NCBI RefSeq assembly: GCF_013393325.1
Contig: NZ_QJRC01000094.1
Location: 124,001 to 188,000 of the forward strand
DNA: 64,000 nucleotides
Direction of reading: 5' to 3'
Origin: Pseudomonas hunanensis
GTDB taxonomy: Bacteria; Pseudomonadota; Gammaproteobacteria; Pseudomonadales; Pseudomonadaceae
The notes below the pieces were generated by a model. It searched no databases. It had not been told where the DNA came from and saw only the letters and a program-made list of their open reading frames with translations. Each line of letters begins with the position of its first letter. Position 1 is the first letter of the stretch. Shown piece by piece: positions 39,573 through 48,633 of this stretch. A program made the position numbers and the translations under genes.

Positions 39573-40535
39573 TCAATGTTGGGCCAGTGAGTCAGTGGCG
39601 GGCACGGTAAAGCCAATGGCGAAGGTCGGGCCAACGTCCAGGCGCTGATTCATAAGGCCGTGGGCGTGGTAGAAGTCGGCGGTTTCCTGTTGTTCACTGA
39701 TGGTCTTGGCGTCGATGACCTGCCAGTGCAACTGACGGCGTTCAAACTGCAGCCGCGCGGCGCCCTCCGGGAAACCAATGATCGCCGCCAGGGTTTTCGA
39801 GTAGCTGTCCAGGTGTTGGTAGGCCCACACCTGGGCACCCGCCAGGCGGGCCAGGTAGTCCTGCAGTGCAGCGTGCCGAGCCGGGTCGTCCAGCGCCTTG
39901 TCGGTAGCGGCCAGGAAACTGTTGCCGCTGGACAGCCCACGGCCGTTGACCAGCACCCTGCCCTGGCCGCTCAGCTCGGCCAGAGCGGTGTAAGGCTCCC
40001 AGGTTGACCAGGCATCCACCGAGCCGTTGGCCAGGGCGATCTTGGCGTCGACCGGGCCGAGAAAGCGGAACTCCACGTCTTTTTCGCTAAGGCCGACCTG
40101 ATCCAGTGCCTTCAGCGCCAGGTGATGGCCAATAGAGCCGCGGCCGGTGGCGATGCGCTTGCCCTTGAGCTCGGCGGCGCTTTGCAAGGCTGCATCGGGG
40201 CGCACCAGCAGCGCTGTGCCGTAGGGGTCGGACTTGTCCACGGCAATGGCCTTGACCGGCGCCCCGGAGGCCAGCACGAACAGCAATGGTGCGTCACCGA
40301 TGATGCCGGCATCGATCGCCCCGGCGTTCAGTGCCTCGGCCAGGGGGGCGGCTGCGGGGAATTCGGCCCAACGGATATCGTAAGGCAAGTCGCGCAAGGC
40401 ATCGGCCGCCTCCAGCTGGGCACGCATGTTTCCTTTCTGGTCGCCGATGCGCAGGGTCAGGCGTTCGCTGGCGAAAGCCTGGGTGGTCAGCAGCGTAGCG
40501 GCTGCGAACAGCAGCAGGCGAGATCGAATGGACAT
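39573..40535 (-). CDS. SsuA-like binding protein (first of a tandem pair)
   Basis: A 320-residue periplasmic protein with a signal peptide ending AFASE. It shares the family pattern with its neighbour (LTLRIGDQKGNMRAQLEA, LNAGAIDAGIIGDAPLLF, VDAWSTWEPYTALAE) but differs clearly in sequence, pointing to an old duplication with distinct ligands. The 271-base upstream region is unusually AT-rich around 40580-40640 (GATAAATGAAATTGATTTTAG), as expected of a sulfur-starvation, CysB-type promoter; that regulation is inference. Confidence 0.9.
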   Translation of the reverse strand: MSIRSRLLLFAAATLLTTQAFASERLTLRIGDQKGNMRAQLEAADALRDLPYDIRWAEFPAAAPLAEALNAGAIDAGIIGDAPLLFVLASGAPVKAIAVDKSDPYGTALLVRPDAALQSAAELKGKRIATGRGSIGHHLALKALDQVGLSEKDVEFRFLGPVDAKIALANGSVDAWSTWEPYTALAELSGQGRVLVNGRGLSSGNSFLAATDKALDDPARHAALQDYLARLAGAQVWAYQHLDSYSKTLAAIIGFPEGAARLQFERRQLHWQVIDAKTISEQQETADFYHAHGLMNQRLDVGPTFAIGFTVPATDSLAQH

Positions 40536-40806
40536 CCGCAGTTCCTTGCAGGTAAGAGAACGCTGAATGTAACGGGCAAAACCAGATAAATGAAATTGAT
40601 TTTAGAGCTAAGCTAATATGCAAAAAATATAGATACTTATCTGACCAACGCTGGCCGCGGCAGCTCGATCACAGCCTGCCCGACAAAAGCGCGCACGAAC
40701 TTGTCCCGTCACATTCCGATACCGCCATGTCATGCAAACAGACGCAACAATCCTGCCAAGCCGTGTACAGTACCCTTACAACAATACCCGCAAAGGAGCC
40801 CGGCAC

Positions 40807-41955
40807 ATGACCGTGACGCTGTCCCCCCTGCAGATCGACTGCGACTTCGATTCCGGCAACATCCAGGTGCTGGATGCCAGCAACCCGGCCCAGGTACACC
40901 TGGCCATCCGCCCGGACACCCACAGCGGCCACTACCAATGGTTCCATTTCAAGGTCAGCGGGCTCACCCCGGGGCAGGTGCATCGCTTCAGCCTCGACAA
41001 CGCGTCTGGCTCCTCGTACAAGAACGCGTGGAGCGGCTACAACGCGGTGGCCAGCTACGACCAGCAGAGCTGGTTCCGCGTGCCCAGCCGGTTCGACGGT
41101 ACGGCGCTGTCGTTCGAGGTAAAGGCTGAACAGGAACATATCTGGTTCGCCTACTTCGAGCCCTTCTCTCGCGCCCGACACAACCAGCTGATCGAACGTG
41201 CACGGCAACTGCCGGGGGTCGAGTTGCTGGCCAGCGGCCGCAGTGTCCAAGGCCGCGATATCCCGCTGCTGCGCGCCGGTGACGGTGCAGATGGCAAGCG
41301 CAAGCTCTGGCTGATTGCCCAGCAACACCCAGGCGAGCACATGGCCGAATGGTTCATGGAAGGCGTGATCGACCGCCTGCAGGCCAACGATGCAGTGGTT
41401 AAGCAATTGCTGGCCAAGGCTGACCTTTACCTGATCCCCAACATGAACCCCGACGGCGCCTTCCTCGGCCACCTGCGTACCAACTTCAAGGGCAAGGACC
41501 TCAACCGCGCCTGGCAGGACGCCAGCATCGAACTGAGCCCAGAGGTGTTCTTTGCTCAGGCGCAGATGAAGCAGTACGGCGTGGACGCGTTCATCGACGT
41601 GCATGGTGACGAAGAGATTCCGCACGTGTTCACCGCCGCGTGCGAGGGCAACCCAGGCTACACCCCGCGACTGGAAAAACTCGAAGCGCAGTTTCGCAAT
41701 ACCTTGTGCAGTGTGACCCGCGACTTTCAGACCGTGCACGGCTATACCCGCGACGAGCCTGGCCAGGCGAATACGACGCTGGCCTGCAATGCCGTGGGCA
41801 TGGCACATGACTGCCTGTCGCTAACGCTGGAGATGCCATTCAAGGACCATGACGACGCGCCCGATGCGGTAACCGGCTGGTCGGGGGCACGCTCGAAGGC
41901 CCTGGCCGGGGCGGTGCTGGAGACCCTGGCAAAAATGGTGGGCGATTTGCGCTGA
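40807..41955 (+). CDS. M14 zinc carboxypeptidase, cytosolic carboxypeptidase-like
   Basis: A 382-residue peptidase without a signal peptide. An N-terminal beta domain (residues 1-120, HYQWFHFKVSGLTPG) precedes the M14 catalytic domain. The zinc ligands are His and Glu in QQHPGEHMAEW and His in VDVHGDEEIPH; the catalytic Glu is in SLTLEMPF. NMNPDGAFLGHLRTNFKGKDLNRAW is the substrate-binding loop. This layout matches the bacterial relatives of eukaryotic CCP/Nna1 deglutamylases. GGAG precedes ATG at 40807. Its cellular substrate is unknown. Confidence 0.93.
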   Translation: MTVTLSPLQIDCDFDSGNIQVLDASNPAQVHLAIRPDTHSGHYQWFHFKVSGLTPGQVHRFSLDNASGSSYKNAWSGYNAVASYDQQSWFRVPSRFDGTALSFEVKAEQEHIWFAYFEPFSRARHNQLIERARQLPGVELLASGRSVQGRDIPLLRAGDGADGKRKLWLIAQQHPGEHMAEWFMEGVIDRLQANDAVVKQLLAKADLYLIPNMNPDGAFLGHLRTNFKGKDLNRAWQDASIELSPEVFFAQAQMKQYGVDAFIDVHGDEEIPHVFTAACEGNPGYTPRLEKLEAQFRNTLCSVTRDFQTVHGYTRDEPGQANTTLACNAVGMAHDCLSLTLEMPFKDHDDAPDAVTGWSGARSKALAGAVLETLAKMVGDLR

Positions 41956-41961
41956 GCCAAG

Positions 41962-41992
41962 GCTGACGCGGCCCTACAGGGGCCGTGTCAGC
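41962..41992. terminator. Strong hairpin between the convergent carboxypeptidase and csu operons
   Basis: A 13-base stem, GCTGACGCGGCCC with GGGCCGTGTCAGC (one G-U pair), closes a short loop around 41975-41979. It lacks a U-tract but lies between two convergent stops and can end transcripts from both sides. Confidence 0.6.
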
Positions 41993-42021
41993 GGCAGGCA
42001 TCAGGCTCCGTCAGAGCTGCA

Positions 42022-42993
42022 TCAGAACTGCACATCCAGTATCACACTGTCGGTATAGGTCGCTGCAGGCGGTGTCGCCTGGTCGGTATAGACCTTGGCG
42101 TTGTAGTTGAACACCTGGCTACCCGTACCAGTCCCCACACCGGGGTTGACGTCGGCATCGGTGCTGGAGCGCCTGGCAGCCCCGGTCGCGCCCCAGCGCA
42201 CCGTCCCAGCACTTTTGAAAATGTCATAGGCCAGGTAGTTGTTGGCCGCCGACTTCATCCGCCGCCGCCCAGCGGACACGTTCTGCCCGTCATCCAGCCC
42301 CACCGTGTAGCTGCTGCCCTTGGTGCACGACACGTTTATACCCTGGCTCACAGTGCCGAACCCTGCCACCACCGGCGCACTGGCGAAGCTGATGTTGGGG
42401 GTGGTGATCTGGCAGTCGTTGGTCACCGTCAGGCTCACGTTCAAGGTCTGGCTACCTGAACCGATGTCACGCCCAAGGCATATCCCTAACGCGCCAATCC
42501 CCGAACAATAGTTCCAGCTCCAGGCCACGGTCAGGTTCTCTTGGTACACCCCTGCCGCGACATTGCTGCCAATCTGGGTACGCATGTAGATAGGCACCGC
42601 TTTGGGCGTGGTGCCGCCGAGCAGCCCTAGCAGGTCGATGATACCGTTGCGAGCGAAGTCGTAGGCCAGACCGCGGGTGATCGGGTAGTTGGTGCTGTTG
42701 TCGGCATACAGTGTGTAAGAGATGACATCGCCTGTCGGGCCGACCAGCCCGCCCGAGGCGGGCGTGATGGTTGCGTAGAAATGATCATTGCTGCTGAGCA
42801 AGGTGAGTAGCGAGCCGGTGCACTGCAAACCGGAGTTAAGGGTGGAAGCCGTCTGTACCGTGGTGCGAACCTGCGTTGAATTGAGGCTGCCAAACGCCGC
42901 CGGCAACGTGGCTACCGACGAACAAACCGCCCAGGCCGTACCCGTCGGCAACAGCAGCACGCTCGCCCACAGACCACGCACCCAGGCATTCAT
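42022..42993 (-). CDS. csuE: Csu-type pilus tip adhesin with two SCPU domains
   Basis: A 323-residue secreted protein with a signal peptide ending GTAWA. Two spore-coat-U domains are visible: one from about 25 to 165 and the second from about 180 (TNDCQITTPNISFASAPV) to the C-terminal VILDVQF strand. Two domains mark the tip subunit CsuE, which has a donor-accepting lectin-like domain for adhesion. ATG at 42993 overlaps the usher stop (ATGA). It is the last gene of the operon. Confidence 0.9.
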   Translation of the reverse strand: MNAWVRGLWASVLLLPTGTAWAVCSSVATLPAAFGSLNSTQVRTTVQTASTLNSGLQCTGSLLTLLSSNDHFYATITPASGGLVGPTGDVISYTLYADNSTNYPITRGLAYDFARNGIIDLLGLLGGTTPKAVPIYMRTQIGSNVAAGVYQENLTVAWSWNYCSGIGALGICLGRDIGSGSQTLNVSLTVTNDCQITTPNISFASAPVVAGFGTVSQGINVSCTKGSSYTVGLDDGQNVSAGRRRMKSAANNYLAYDIFKSAGTVRWGATGAARRSSTDADVNPGVGTGTGSQVFNYNAKVYTDQATPPAATYTDSVILDVQF

Positions 42994-45335
42994 CGGCACA
43001 CCAGCGGGCCAATCAAGGGCACCGAGCCTTGTGACTCAGGCAGGTCGAATGCCACCTCGCAATGCCCGCCGCCTTCAATTTCCACCTGCAAGCGGTTATG
43101 CGGCGACAAGTTCTCCAGGTAGACCAACCCGTCCCAACCCACCACCGCCTGGCCGCCACTTTCTGTGTGGGTCACACGGCTACCCAATTTGAGCACCTGC
43201 TGGTCGCCATCCACCAGCTCGACGCTGGCCGCCATGACCCGCTTGAGCGGGAACTCCAGCAAGTAACCGCTGCCCCGTCTTACCGCCACACGCTGCTCCA
43301 CGTCTGGCGCCAGCACATCCGGCGGCAGGTCCATGGGGTCGATTTCGTACTTGCCACGGTAGTAACCGCTGCTGTACGGCACCAGCAAGTGCCCCTTGGC
43401 ATCGGTGCGGCCAACGTCCTGGTTTTCGTAGCGCACCGGCACATCGGCGTAGCCTGCGGTACTGACTACCACGAAGGCATCATCGATGCGGTTGGCTGCA
43501 AACACCCCGGCATCCATCCACACCAGAGAACCACTGGCGTCAGCCCAACGGGTCATTTCACCGCTACTGCCATACACACCCGCCTGCAACTGCACCGATT
43601 GCAGGCGCCAAGTGACGTCGGCCTGGCGATAGGCATCCCGGTCGCTGCCTGCGGCATAGCCCAGGTTGTAACCAACGCCGACACCCGCTGGCACCGCGTG
43701 GCTGTAGTTGACCCGCTGCAGTGTCTCGCCTTCTTTACTTCGCTCCATGCCCAGCGCCAGGGTGCCGTGCAGGTCGAACGGAATCACCAACTGCGCCTGC
43801 ACCGCCCACTGGCTGTCACCCACTTCGCGGTTGGCCGACAAGTACACGCTGCTGCTGCCCCACAGCGGCTTGCTGTAGCTCAGGTTGATCAGCCGAGTAC
43901 GCGTGCCGTCACCGGCGCGTACATCGAAGTAGCCGGCGCCAATGCTGCCGTACTCGTTCAGGTTCAGGCTGAGGGTGACCTGTTCGCTGCGCTTGCTCAA
44001 CTGCATGTCCGGAAGGTCGACCCGGGTCAGGTCGGCATAGTCACCATGGCGTTGCAGGCGCTGGTAACTGAAGCCGATGCGCTGGCTGTTGTACTGGTAC
44101 CCAAGGGCGACCTGGTGGCCCTTCTCGCCATCGAACTGGCTTTGCGCCAGGGCGGCATTGAGCACGCCGAAGTTGCCCAGCCGCATGTTGCCACCCAGCC
44201 CGCCCAGCATCAGCGACTCGGCAGTTTCGGCGTGGGTTTCGAGGGTGAAGAAGTCACTGAGCCCATAGCGCAGGCTGCCCGAGGCCACACCCGGCCCATA
44301 GCTGAAATCGCGCACGCCGTAATCACGGCGCAGGCTGCCGGCGGCCACCGAGTAGTCCGTCAGGCCCTTCTGCAGCAGGCTGCTGGTGACATAGAACGGC
44401 AAGGTCGTCGACACCTGCCGGCCAAGCGCATCGGTGGTGACCACCACCGCCTCCCCGGCGCCGTTGATGAACGGCACGTTGGTCAGGGTGTACGGGCCTG
44501 GCTGCAGCTCGGTAGTGCTGGACTTGAAACCGTTTATGAACAGGTCGAGCGACGTCGGCACCGCCGCTTCGCCTGCGAACGCCGGTAACGGGTAAGTGAC
44601 CAGGTCGGGGCGCGCAGCGAAGTCACGCGACAGCTGCACGCCGCCCACCCGCACCGAGCTGCTCCAGGGCAAAGCGCCAGTCACGAAGTCACCGGCTTCA
44701 TAGGACAGCAGACGCTGCTCGTCAGTGAAGCGCCAAGTAGTGTCATAACGCATGAAGCCTTGGCGCGTATCATCCGCCTGTGCGCCATTGAATGACTGGC
44801 GCCACTGCCCGGTACTGGAGAAAGTGCCCCAGCTGTCAAACAGGCGCAGCTCGTTCCAGGCGGCCAGGTAGGTGCCGCCTTCATCGGTGTCATTGAGGTA
44901 CAGGTCGTAGTTGAACAAAGCGCCAAAACTGCTGCGCGCATCACTGGCCGGGTACAGGTTGCGGTCACCCACTTGCTGGTCTGGCAACCAGGCCGGCGGC
45001 ACCTGCAGCAGCAGGCGCTGGTTCTGGCTGTCGTAGTCGGCATGCAACCCCGCGATGCTTTCCAGGGCCACCTCGCCCTGGGGGCTGCCAGGCAACGAAA
45101 TACCGGCTGACCGCAAGATGTCGCTGTCCAGGTACAGCTGCCCGGCCCGCTGCTGCACCGGGACCAGTTCAGCCCTGGGCATCTGGTTCACTACCAGGTC
45201 GAGGTACAGGGTGGCTTCGGCGATGGCGGACATCTCCGTGGGCGGTGGGGGCAGGTCGTCGGCCAACGCCAGCCCTGGGCTGACCATGACCAGCCCCAGG
45301 CACCAACGGCGAGTCGTCGCCGAAAGCTTTTTCAC
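42990..45335 (-). CDS. csuD: Csu-type fimbrial usher
   Basis: A 781-residue outer-membrane usher. After the signal peptide (LVMVSPGLALA) comes an N-terminal domain (YLDLVVNQMPRAELV), a long beta-barrel with the plug region (SLDLFINGFKSSTTELQPGPYTLTNVPFINGAGE), and C-terminal domains ending GPLVCR with a paired cysteine in GGGHCEV. It secretes and assembles pilin-chaperone complexes. GTG at 45335 is chosen because it gives a clean signal peptide; ATG at 45383 in frame is the alternative. Confidence 0.94.
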   Translation of the reverse strand: MKKLSATTRRWCLGLVMVSPGLALADDLPPPPTEMSAIAEATLYLDLVVNQMPRAELVPVQQRAGQLYLDSDILRSAGISLPGSPQGEVALESIAGLHADYDSQNQRLLLQVPPAWLPDQQVGDRNLYPASDARSSFGALFNYDLYLNDTDEGGTYLAAWNELRLFDSWGTFSSTGQWRQSFNGAQADDTRQGFMRYDTTWRFTDEQRLLSYEAGDFVTGALPWSSSVRVGGVQLSRDFAARPDLVTYPLPAFAGEAAVPTSLDLFINGFKSSTTELQPGPYTLTNVPFINGAGEAVVVTTDALGRQVSTTLPFYVTSSLLQKGLTDYSVAAGSLRRDYGVRDFSYGPGVASGSLRYGLSDFFTLETHAETAESLMLGGLGGNMRLGNFGVLNAALAQSQFDGEKGHQVALGYQYNSQRIGFSYQRLQRHGDYADLTRVDLPDMQLSKRSEQVTLSLNLNEYGSIGAGYFDVRAGDGTRTRLINLSYSKPLWGSSSVYLSANREVGDSQWAVQAQLVIPFDLHGTLALGMERSKEGETLQRVNYSHAVPAGVGVGYNLGYAAGSDRDAYRQADVTWRLQSVQLQAGVYGSSGEMTRWADASGSLVWMDAGVFAANRIDDAFVVVSTAGYADVPVRYENQDVGRTDAKGHLLVPYSSGYYRGKYEIDPMDLPPDVLAPDVEQRVAVRRGSGYLLEFPLKRVMAASVELVDGDQQVLKLGSRVTHTESGGQAVVGWDGLVYLENLSPHNRLQVEIEGGGHCEVAFDLPESQGSVPLIGPLVCR

Positions 45336-45395
45336 ACACGGTTTCCGACCATTGCCGGGTACTCCCTGACCCCTGCACTGCATTCATTTGCTGGC

Positions 45396-46172
45396 TCATT
45401 GGCCTTGGCGAATAGCGTCCGCCGTACCCTGCCCATTGACCCTGCCCTTGAGCACGCTACCGCTGCTGGACACCTCGGGAGCAGGCCAGCGCATGCTGGC
45501 GCCCGGCAGCACATAGCCCAGCAGCCCCTCGGCCAGTGGTTTGCTCTGGCTGCCTTGCTGCACCACTACATCGGTCAAGCGCGCATGCACGGGGCCAGTG
45601 TTGCGCAGTTCAACGTAAGGCTTGCCCTGCACGGTAACCGGGCGCCAGCTGAGCTGCGGCTTGCCCACACCCTCGGCATTGCGCTTGCCGTCAGGGTCGG
45701 CCTTGCCCCACAGCCCTTCGCCATAGACGAACAGCGGCACCGAATAACGCATTTGCAAACGAATGGCCGCGGTAGCGCCGGGGTCGGCTTTATCGACCGG
45801 GATGGCGGGCGGGATCTCGTCGATGATGATGCGGTAGGCCTGCTCCTGGCCGGCGGGTGATGAGCCCGTACGGGTCAGGCGAATCAGCTGCTTCTGCCCT
45901 GGGGCAATGTTGGCGACCGGCGGGCTGCCGATGATTTCGCGCTGCGCCTGGAACTGTTCCTGGTAATCACCCTGGCGCCAGGCGAATACCCGCACCTGCA
46001 AGTTGGCCGGCGCAGTACCGCGGTTTTCCAGCCACAGGGCGCCCGCCTTCTGGTCGGCCTCCAGCACCGGGTCGATCGGCCAGATCAACACCGAGGTGGC
46101 CGCCCCGGCCGGCAAGCTTGCCAGCCACCACAACCCGATCAATCCTCGCGCCCACTTCGCGCCTACCCGCAT
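45396..46172 (-). CDS. csuC: Csu-type periplasmic pilus chaperone
   Basis: A 258-residue PapD-like chaperone with a signal peptide ending AGAATS. The first immunoglobulin-like domain has SVLIWPIDPVLEADQKAGALWLEN, the conserved RLTRTG and YRIIIDEIP strands typical of chaperones, and RYSVPLFVYG. It caps the pilin subunits until delivery to the usher. AAGGAG lies 6 bases before ATG at 46172. Confidence 0.94.
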   Translation of the reverse strand: MRVGAKWARGLIGLWWLASLPAGAATSVLIWPIDPVLEADQKAGALWLENRGTAPANLQVRVFAWRQGDYQEQFQAQREIIGSPPVANIAPGQKQLIRLTRTGSSPAGQEQAYRIIIDEIPPAIPVDKADPGATAAIRLQMRYSVPLFVYGEGLWGKADPDGKRNAEGVGKPQLSWRPVTVQGKPYVELRNTGPVHARLTDVVVQQGSQSKPLAEGLLGYVLPGASMRWPAPEVSSSGSVLKGRVNGQGTADAIRQGQ

Positions 46173-46212
46173 GCAGCTCTCCTTAGACACTTGTCGTTGG
46201 TGGCGCTGGTGT

Positions 46213-46716
46213 TCACCAGGTCACCGTCACTTGCACCACATCGGTGTAGGTCCCTGCCGGCAGCGTGCCGGTCAGCTGGACCCGCCCGTACACCGGCAGC
46301 TTGATCGCCGTCGGGTCGGCATAGCTCACGGCCACGCTCTGGCCGATTCCCAGGCTCTGGCTGTAGGCCGCGTCCCGGTACAACTGGTAGGCCAGCACTT
46401 GCGTGCCGCTCGATCGTTTCAGGTTGCGGGTGCCACTGGCACTGTTCTGCCCGCCATCCAGGCTCATGCTCATGGCCACGCCTGGCGTGCACTGGAAGGT
46501 CACGGTAGAGCCACCCAACGACGTGCTGAGCAACCCCGTGGACAGCGCGGACTGCGAGCCATAATCGAGCGTGCCGTAGCTGGTGACACCCCCCACCACC
46601 AGGCAACCGGCGACAATCTGCGCCGTCACCGTGAATGTACTGGTAGTCACCGCCCCCAGCGGGGCGGCCAACAGCATGCCGATTCCGCTCAGGCCACTTG
46701 CCAGCCAACCGCGCAT
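46213..46716 (-). CDS. Csu pilin-like subunit (SCPU domain), fourth in the operon
   Basis: A 167-residue secreted protein with a signal peptide and a spore-coat-U domain. Two cysteines (VAGCLVVGG and FQCTPG) probably form the family disulfide. LDGGQNSASGTRNLKRSSG and the C-terminal GTYTDVVQVTVTW strand are typical. By position next to the chaperone it corresponds to CsuB. It starts 3 bases after the stop of the preceding pilin gene. Confidence 0.88.
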   Translation of the reverse strand: MRGWLASGLSGIGMLLAAPLGAVTTSTFTVTAQIVAGCLVVGGVTSYGTLDYGSQSALSTGLLSTSLGGSTVTFQCTPGVAMSMSLDGGQNSASGTRNLKRSSGTQVLAYQLYRDAAYSQSLGIGQSVAVSYADPTAIKLPVYGRVQLTGTLPAGTYTDVVQVTVTW

Positions 46717-46719
46717 GGT

Positions 46720-47253
46720 TCAGAACGACAGCTCGACCGAAATCGTGTCGCTGTAGACCCCTGCGGGCAGGCCCGCCTTGCCCACGGCCTTGCCGTAAAG
46801 GTTGACGGTCTGGGCCGCGCCAGTACTGGTTGGCAGGGTGATGGTGCCGTCAATGGCCAGCAACGTCGTACGGCCGGAGTCGGTATAGAGGTCGTACGGC
46901 ACGAAGTTGCCAGCGCCATCGGCGAGCGCACGCGTGCCACCGCTCGACTGGCCGTCATGTAGCCCTGCACGCACTTTGATGGCAGGCACCGTACCCGCCG
47001 AGCACAGGATGCTCATAGCACCGCCCCCACCACCCAGCACCTGGGCATTGGCAGTGGTGAACAGGGCATCCTGAGTGCCAAAGTTCAGAGCGCCGAAGTT
47101 CAACCCCGAAGTGCCCGAACTGCCGTTGACCTGGCACGCGGCAATCAGGGTCAGCGTCGAGGTGATGTTCCCGGTCACCGTGGCGGCCTGGGCCTGGGAA
47201 GCCAGTGCCAGGCCAAGGCCTGCGAGCATGCAGCATGAAAGGTTCGTTCGCAT
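46720..47253 (-). CDS. Csu pilin-like subunit (SCPU domain), third in the operon
   Basis: A 177-residue secreted protein with signal peptide SQAQA and an SCPU domain. The first strand ATVTGNITSTLTLIAACQVNG with the alternating hydrophobic pattern is the donor strand of major pilins, and the domain ends GVYSDTISVELSF. It is glycine-rich (LGGGGGAMS) and looks most like the major rod subunit CsuA/B, although it is not first in the operon here. Confidence 0.88.
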   Translation of the reverse strand: MRTNLSCCMLAGLGLALASQAQAATVTGNITSTLTLIAACQVNGSSGTSGLNFGALNFGTQDALFTTANAQVLGGGGGAMSILCSAGTVPAIKVRAGLHDGQSSGGTRALADGAGNFVPYDLYTDSGRTTLLAIDGTITLPTSTGAAQTVNLYGKAVGKAGLPAGVYSDTISVELSF

Positions 47254-47271
47254 CGGAGTCTCCTTGCGTGG

Positions 47272-47808
47272 TTACCAGTCCAGGGTCACTCTGAGGGTGT
47301 CGCGGTAAAGCCCGGCGGGCAGCGCGCGCGGCTGCGCCACTACCACGCCGTAGATGGGAATCGGCACTTGCTGGCTGCTGCGAATGGTGAAGGCGCGCGC
47401 CTGGCCGATGCCGTAGCGGCTGTTGCCGCCAGGGTCGACTGCCAGCTGATAAGGGATCAGTTCACGGCCATTGCTCAGACGCCGTATACCGTCGTCGCCA
47501 TTCAGGCCACCATTGATGCGCACATTGAAAGCCCGGACTTCGGGCGTGCAACTGATCTGCAGGCTACCCTCGCCGCCCACTTCGTCCACCCGGCTGCGCA
47601 ATGGCTGGTCCCAGTTCGGGCCGCGCTCGCCAAAATCCAGCACCCCCGGGTTGCCCAGCACGGCCGGTTGTGTCTCGTTGCTGCTGATCTGGCAGGCCGC
47701 GCTGATCACCAGCCGCGCCTGGATGAAACCTGTGGTGCTGCCATGCGCCTCACCACCAGGTACCAGCAGCGGGCCGAGGGTAAGCAACAGGATCGAAGTG
47801 CGGTTCAT
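47272..47808 (-). CDS. Csu pilin-like subunit (SCPU domain), second in the operon
   Basis: A 178-residue secreted SCPU-domain protein. The donor-strand region FIQARLVISAACQI is followed by a domain with the second cysteine in LQISCTPEV, and it ends GLYRDTLRVTLDW. It is more charged than the third subunit and is probably a minor adaptor. It lies 30 bases after the first pilin gene and 18 bases before the next. Confidence 0.87.
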   Translation of the reverse strand: MNRTSILLLTLGPLLVPGGEAHGSTTGFIQARLVISAACQISSNETQPAVLGNPGVLDFGERGPNWDQPLRSRVDEVGGEGSLQISCTPEVRAFNVRINGGLNGDDGIRRLSNGRELIPYQLAVDPGGNSRYGIGQARAFTIRSSQQVPIPIYGVVVAQPRALPAGLYRDTLRVTLDW

Positions 47809-47838
47809 GGCATGGCGTCCTTGTGCATGGTGGCGTCC

Positions 47839-48366
47839 CTACCAGGTGACTGTGACTTTGAGCAGGTCGGCATACAGCCCTGCATTCGGTACCCAGGCCA
47901 GTTTGTCGATACGTGCGTACAGAGGCAGCTCAACCGAGCCACTGTCCGGCACCCGCGCCGACTGGGCCACCCCCACCGCCAGAGGCTCGCGCCAGGCAGC
48001 ATCGCGGTACAAGCGATAAGGAATGGGCCGGGCCGTGCGGTCGCTGCTGGCCAGGTAGCGCAATTCGCCGACGCCACCATGCTGGCCGCCATCGACGCGT
48101 ACCTGGTAGGGGGTGCCAGGGTTGCACTCAAGTCGCGGTGGGCGCTGGCTCAGCAGTACCCCGCTCAAGGGCGCGCCAGGGCCATCGAGGCGTGCCGACA
48201 CACCCAGGTCGATCCTCCCCAGGGCTTGGGCTCCCGCGTCGCGTGTCTGGTTGACCAGCATGCAGCCACGCTGCACCAGTACCCGCACTTCCACGAGAAA
48301 ATCCGCTGCCACGGTACTGCCGCTGAACAACAGGCCCAACAGCGCGGCCAGATAGCGCTCCGTCAC
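47839..48366 (-). CDS. Csu pilin-like subunit (SCPU domain), first in the operon
   Basis: A 175-residue secreted SCPU-domain protein starting with GTG at 48366, which has AAGGA 7 bases upstream and gives a signal peptide (LAALLGLLFSGSTVAA). Cysteines lie in VQRGCMLV and LECNPG, and the protein ends GLYADLLKVTVTW. It heads the operon, opposite the bacteriophytochrome gene. With four pilin-like genes this operon has one more than the csuA/B-A-B set of Acinetobacter. Confidence 0.87.
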   Translation of the reverse strand: MTERYLAALLGLLFSGSTVAADFLVEVRVLVQRGCMLVNQTRDAGAQALGRIDLGVSARLDGPGAPLSGVLLSQRPPRLECNPGTPYQVRVDGGQHGGVGELRYLASSDRTARPIPYRLYRDAAWREPLAVGVAQSARVPDSGSVELPLYARIDKLAWVPNAGLYADLLKVTVTW

Positions 48367-48633
48367 CTTGTTATCCTTGTCGAAACGTCTTGGTTTGAGC
48401 GTAGCAGCGAGGCAGCGCAACCGTGGTGGCATCAAGCCATTTTTTTGTATTAGCGATAAAGCGATAGCGCCCCTTCAAAAAAAGCCTGAACGGCACAGAA
48501 CCCCAGCGCACCGGCGTGCCTCCAATGGCGAGAGCCGGTAAATGTGCCGGGTTTCTGTTAGGGTGAACCAGTCTCATCCTGCCCCAGGCACCTATGCCAT
48601 ACATGGACGGACATGACAGGAGCGCTTTCATCG

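Noticed and set aside
45169..45399. Minus-strand frame starting at an ATG just after the chaperone gene
   Set aside because: It is out of frame with the usher and would lack a signal peptide; the usher frame with GTG at 45335 gives a proper one.
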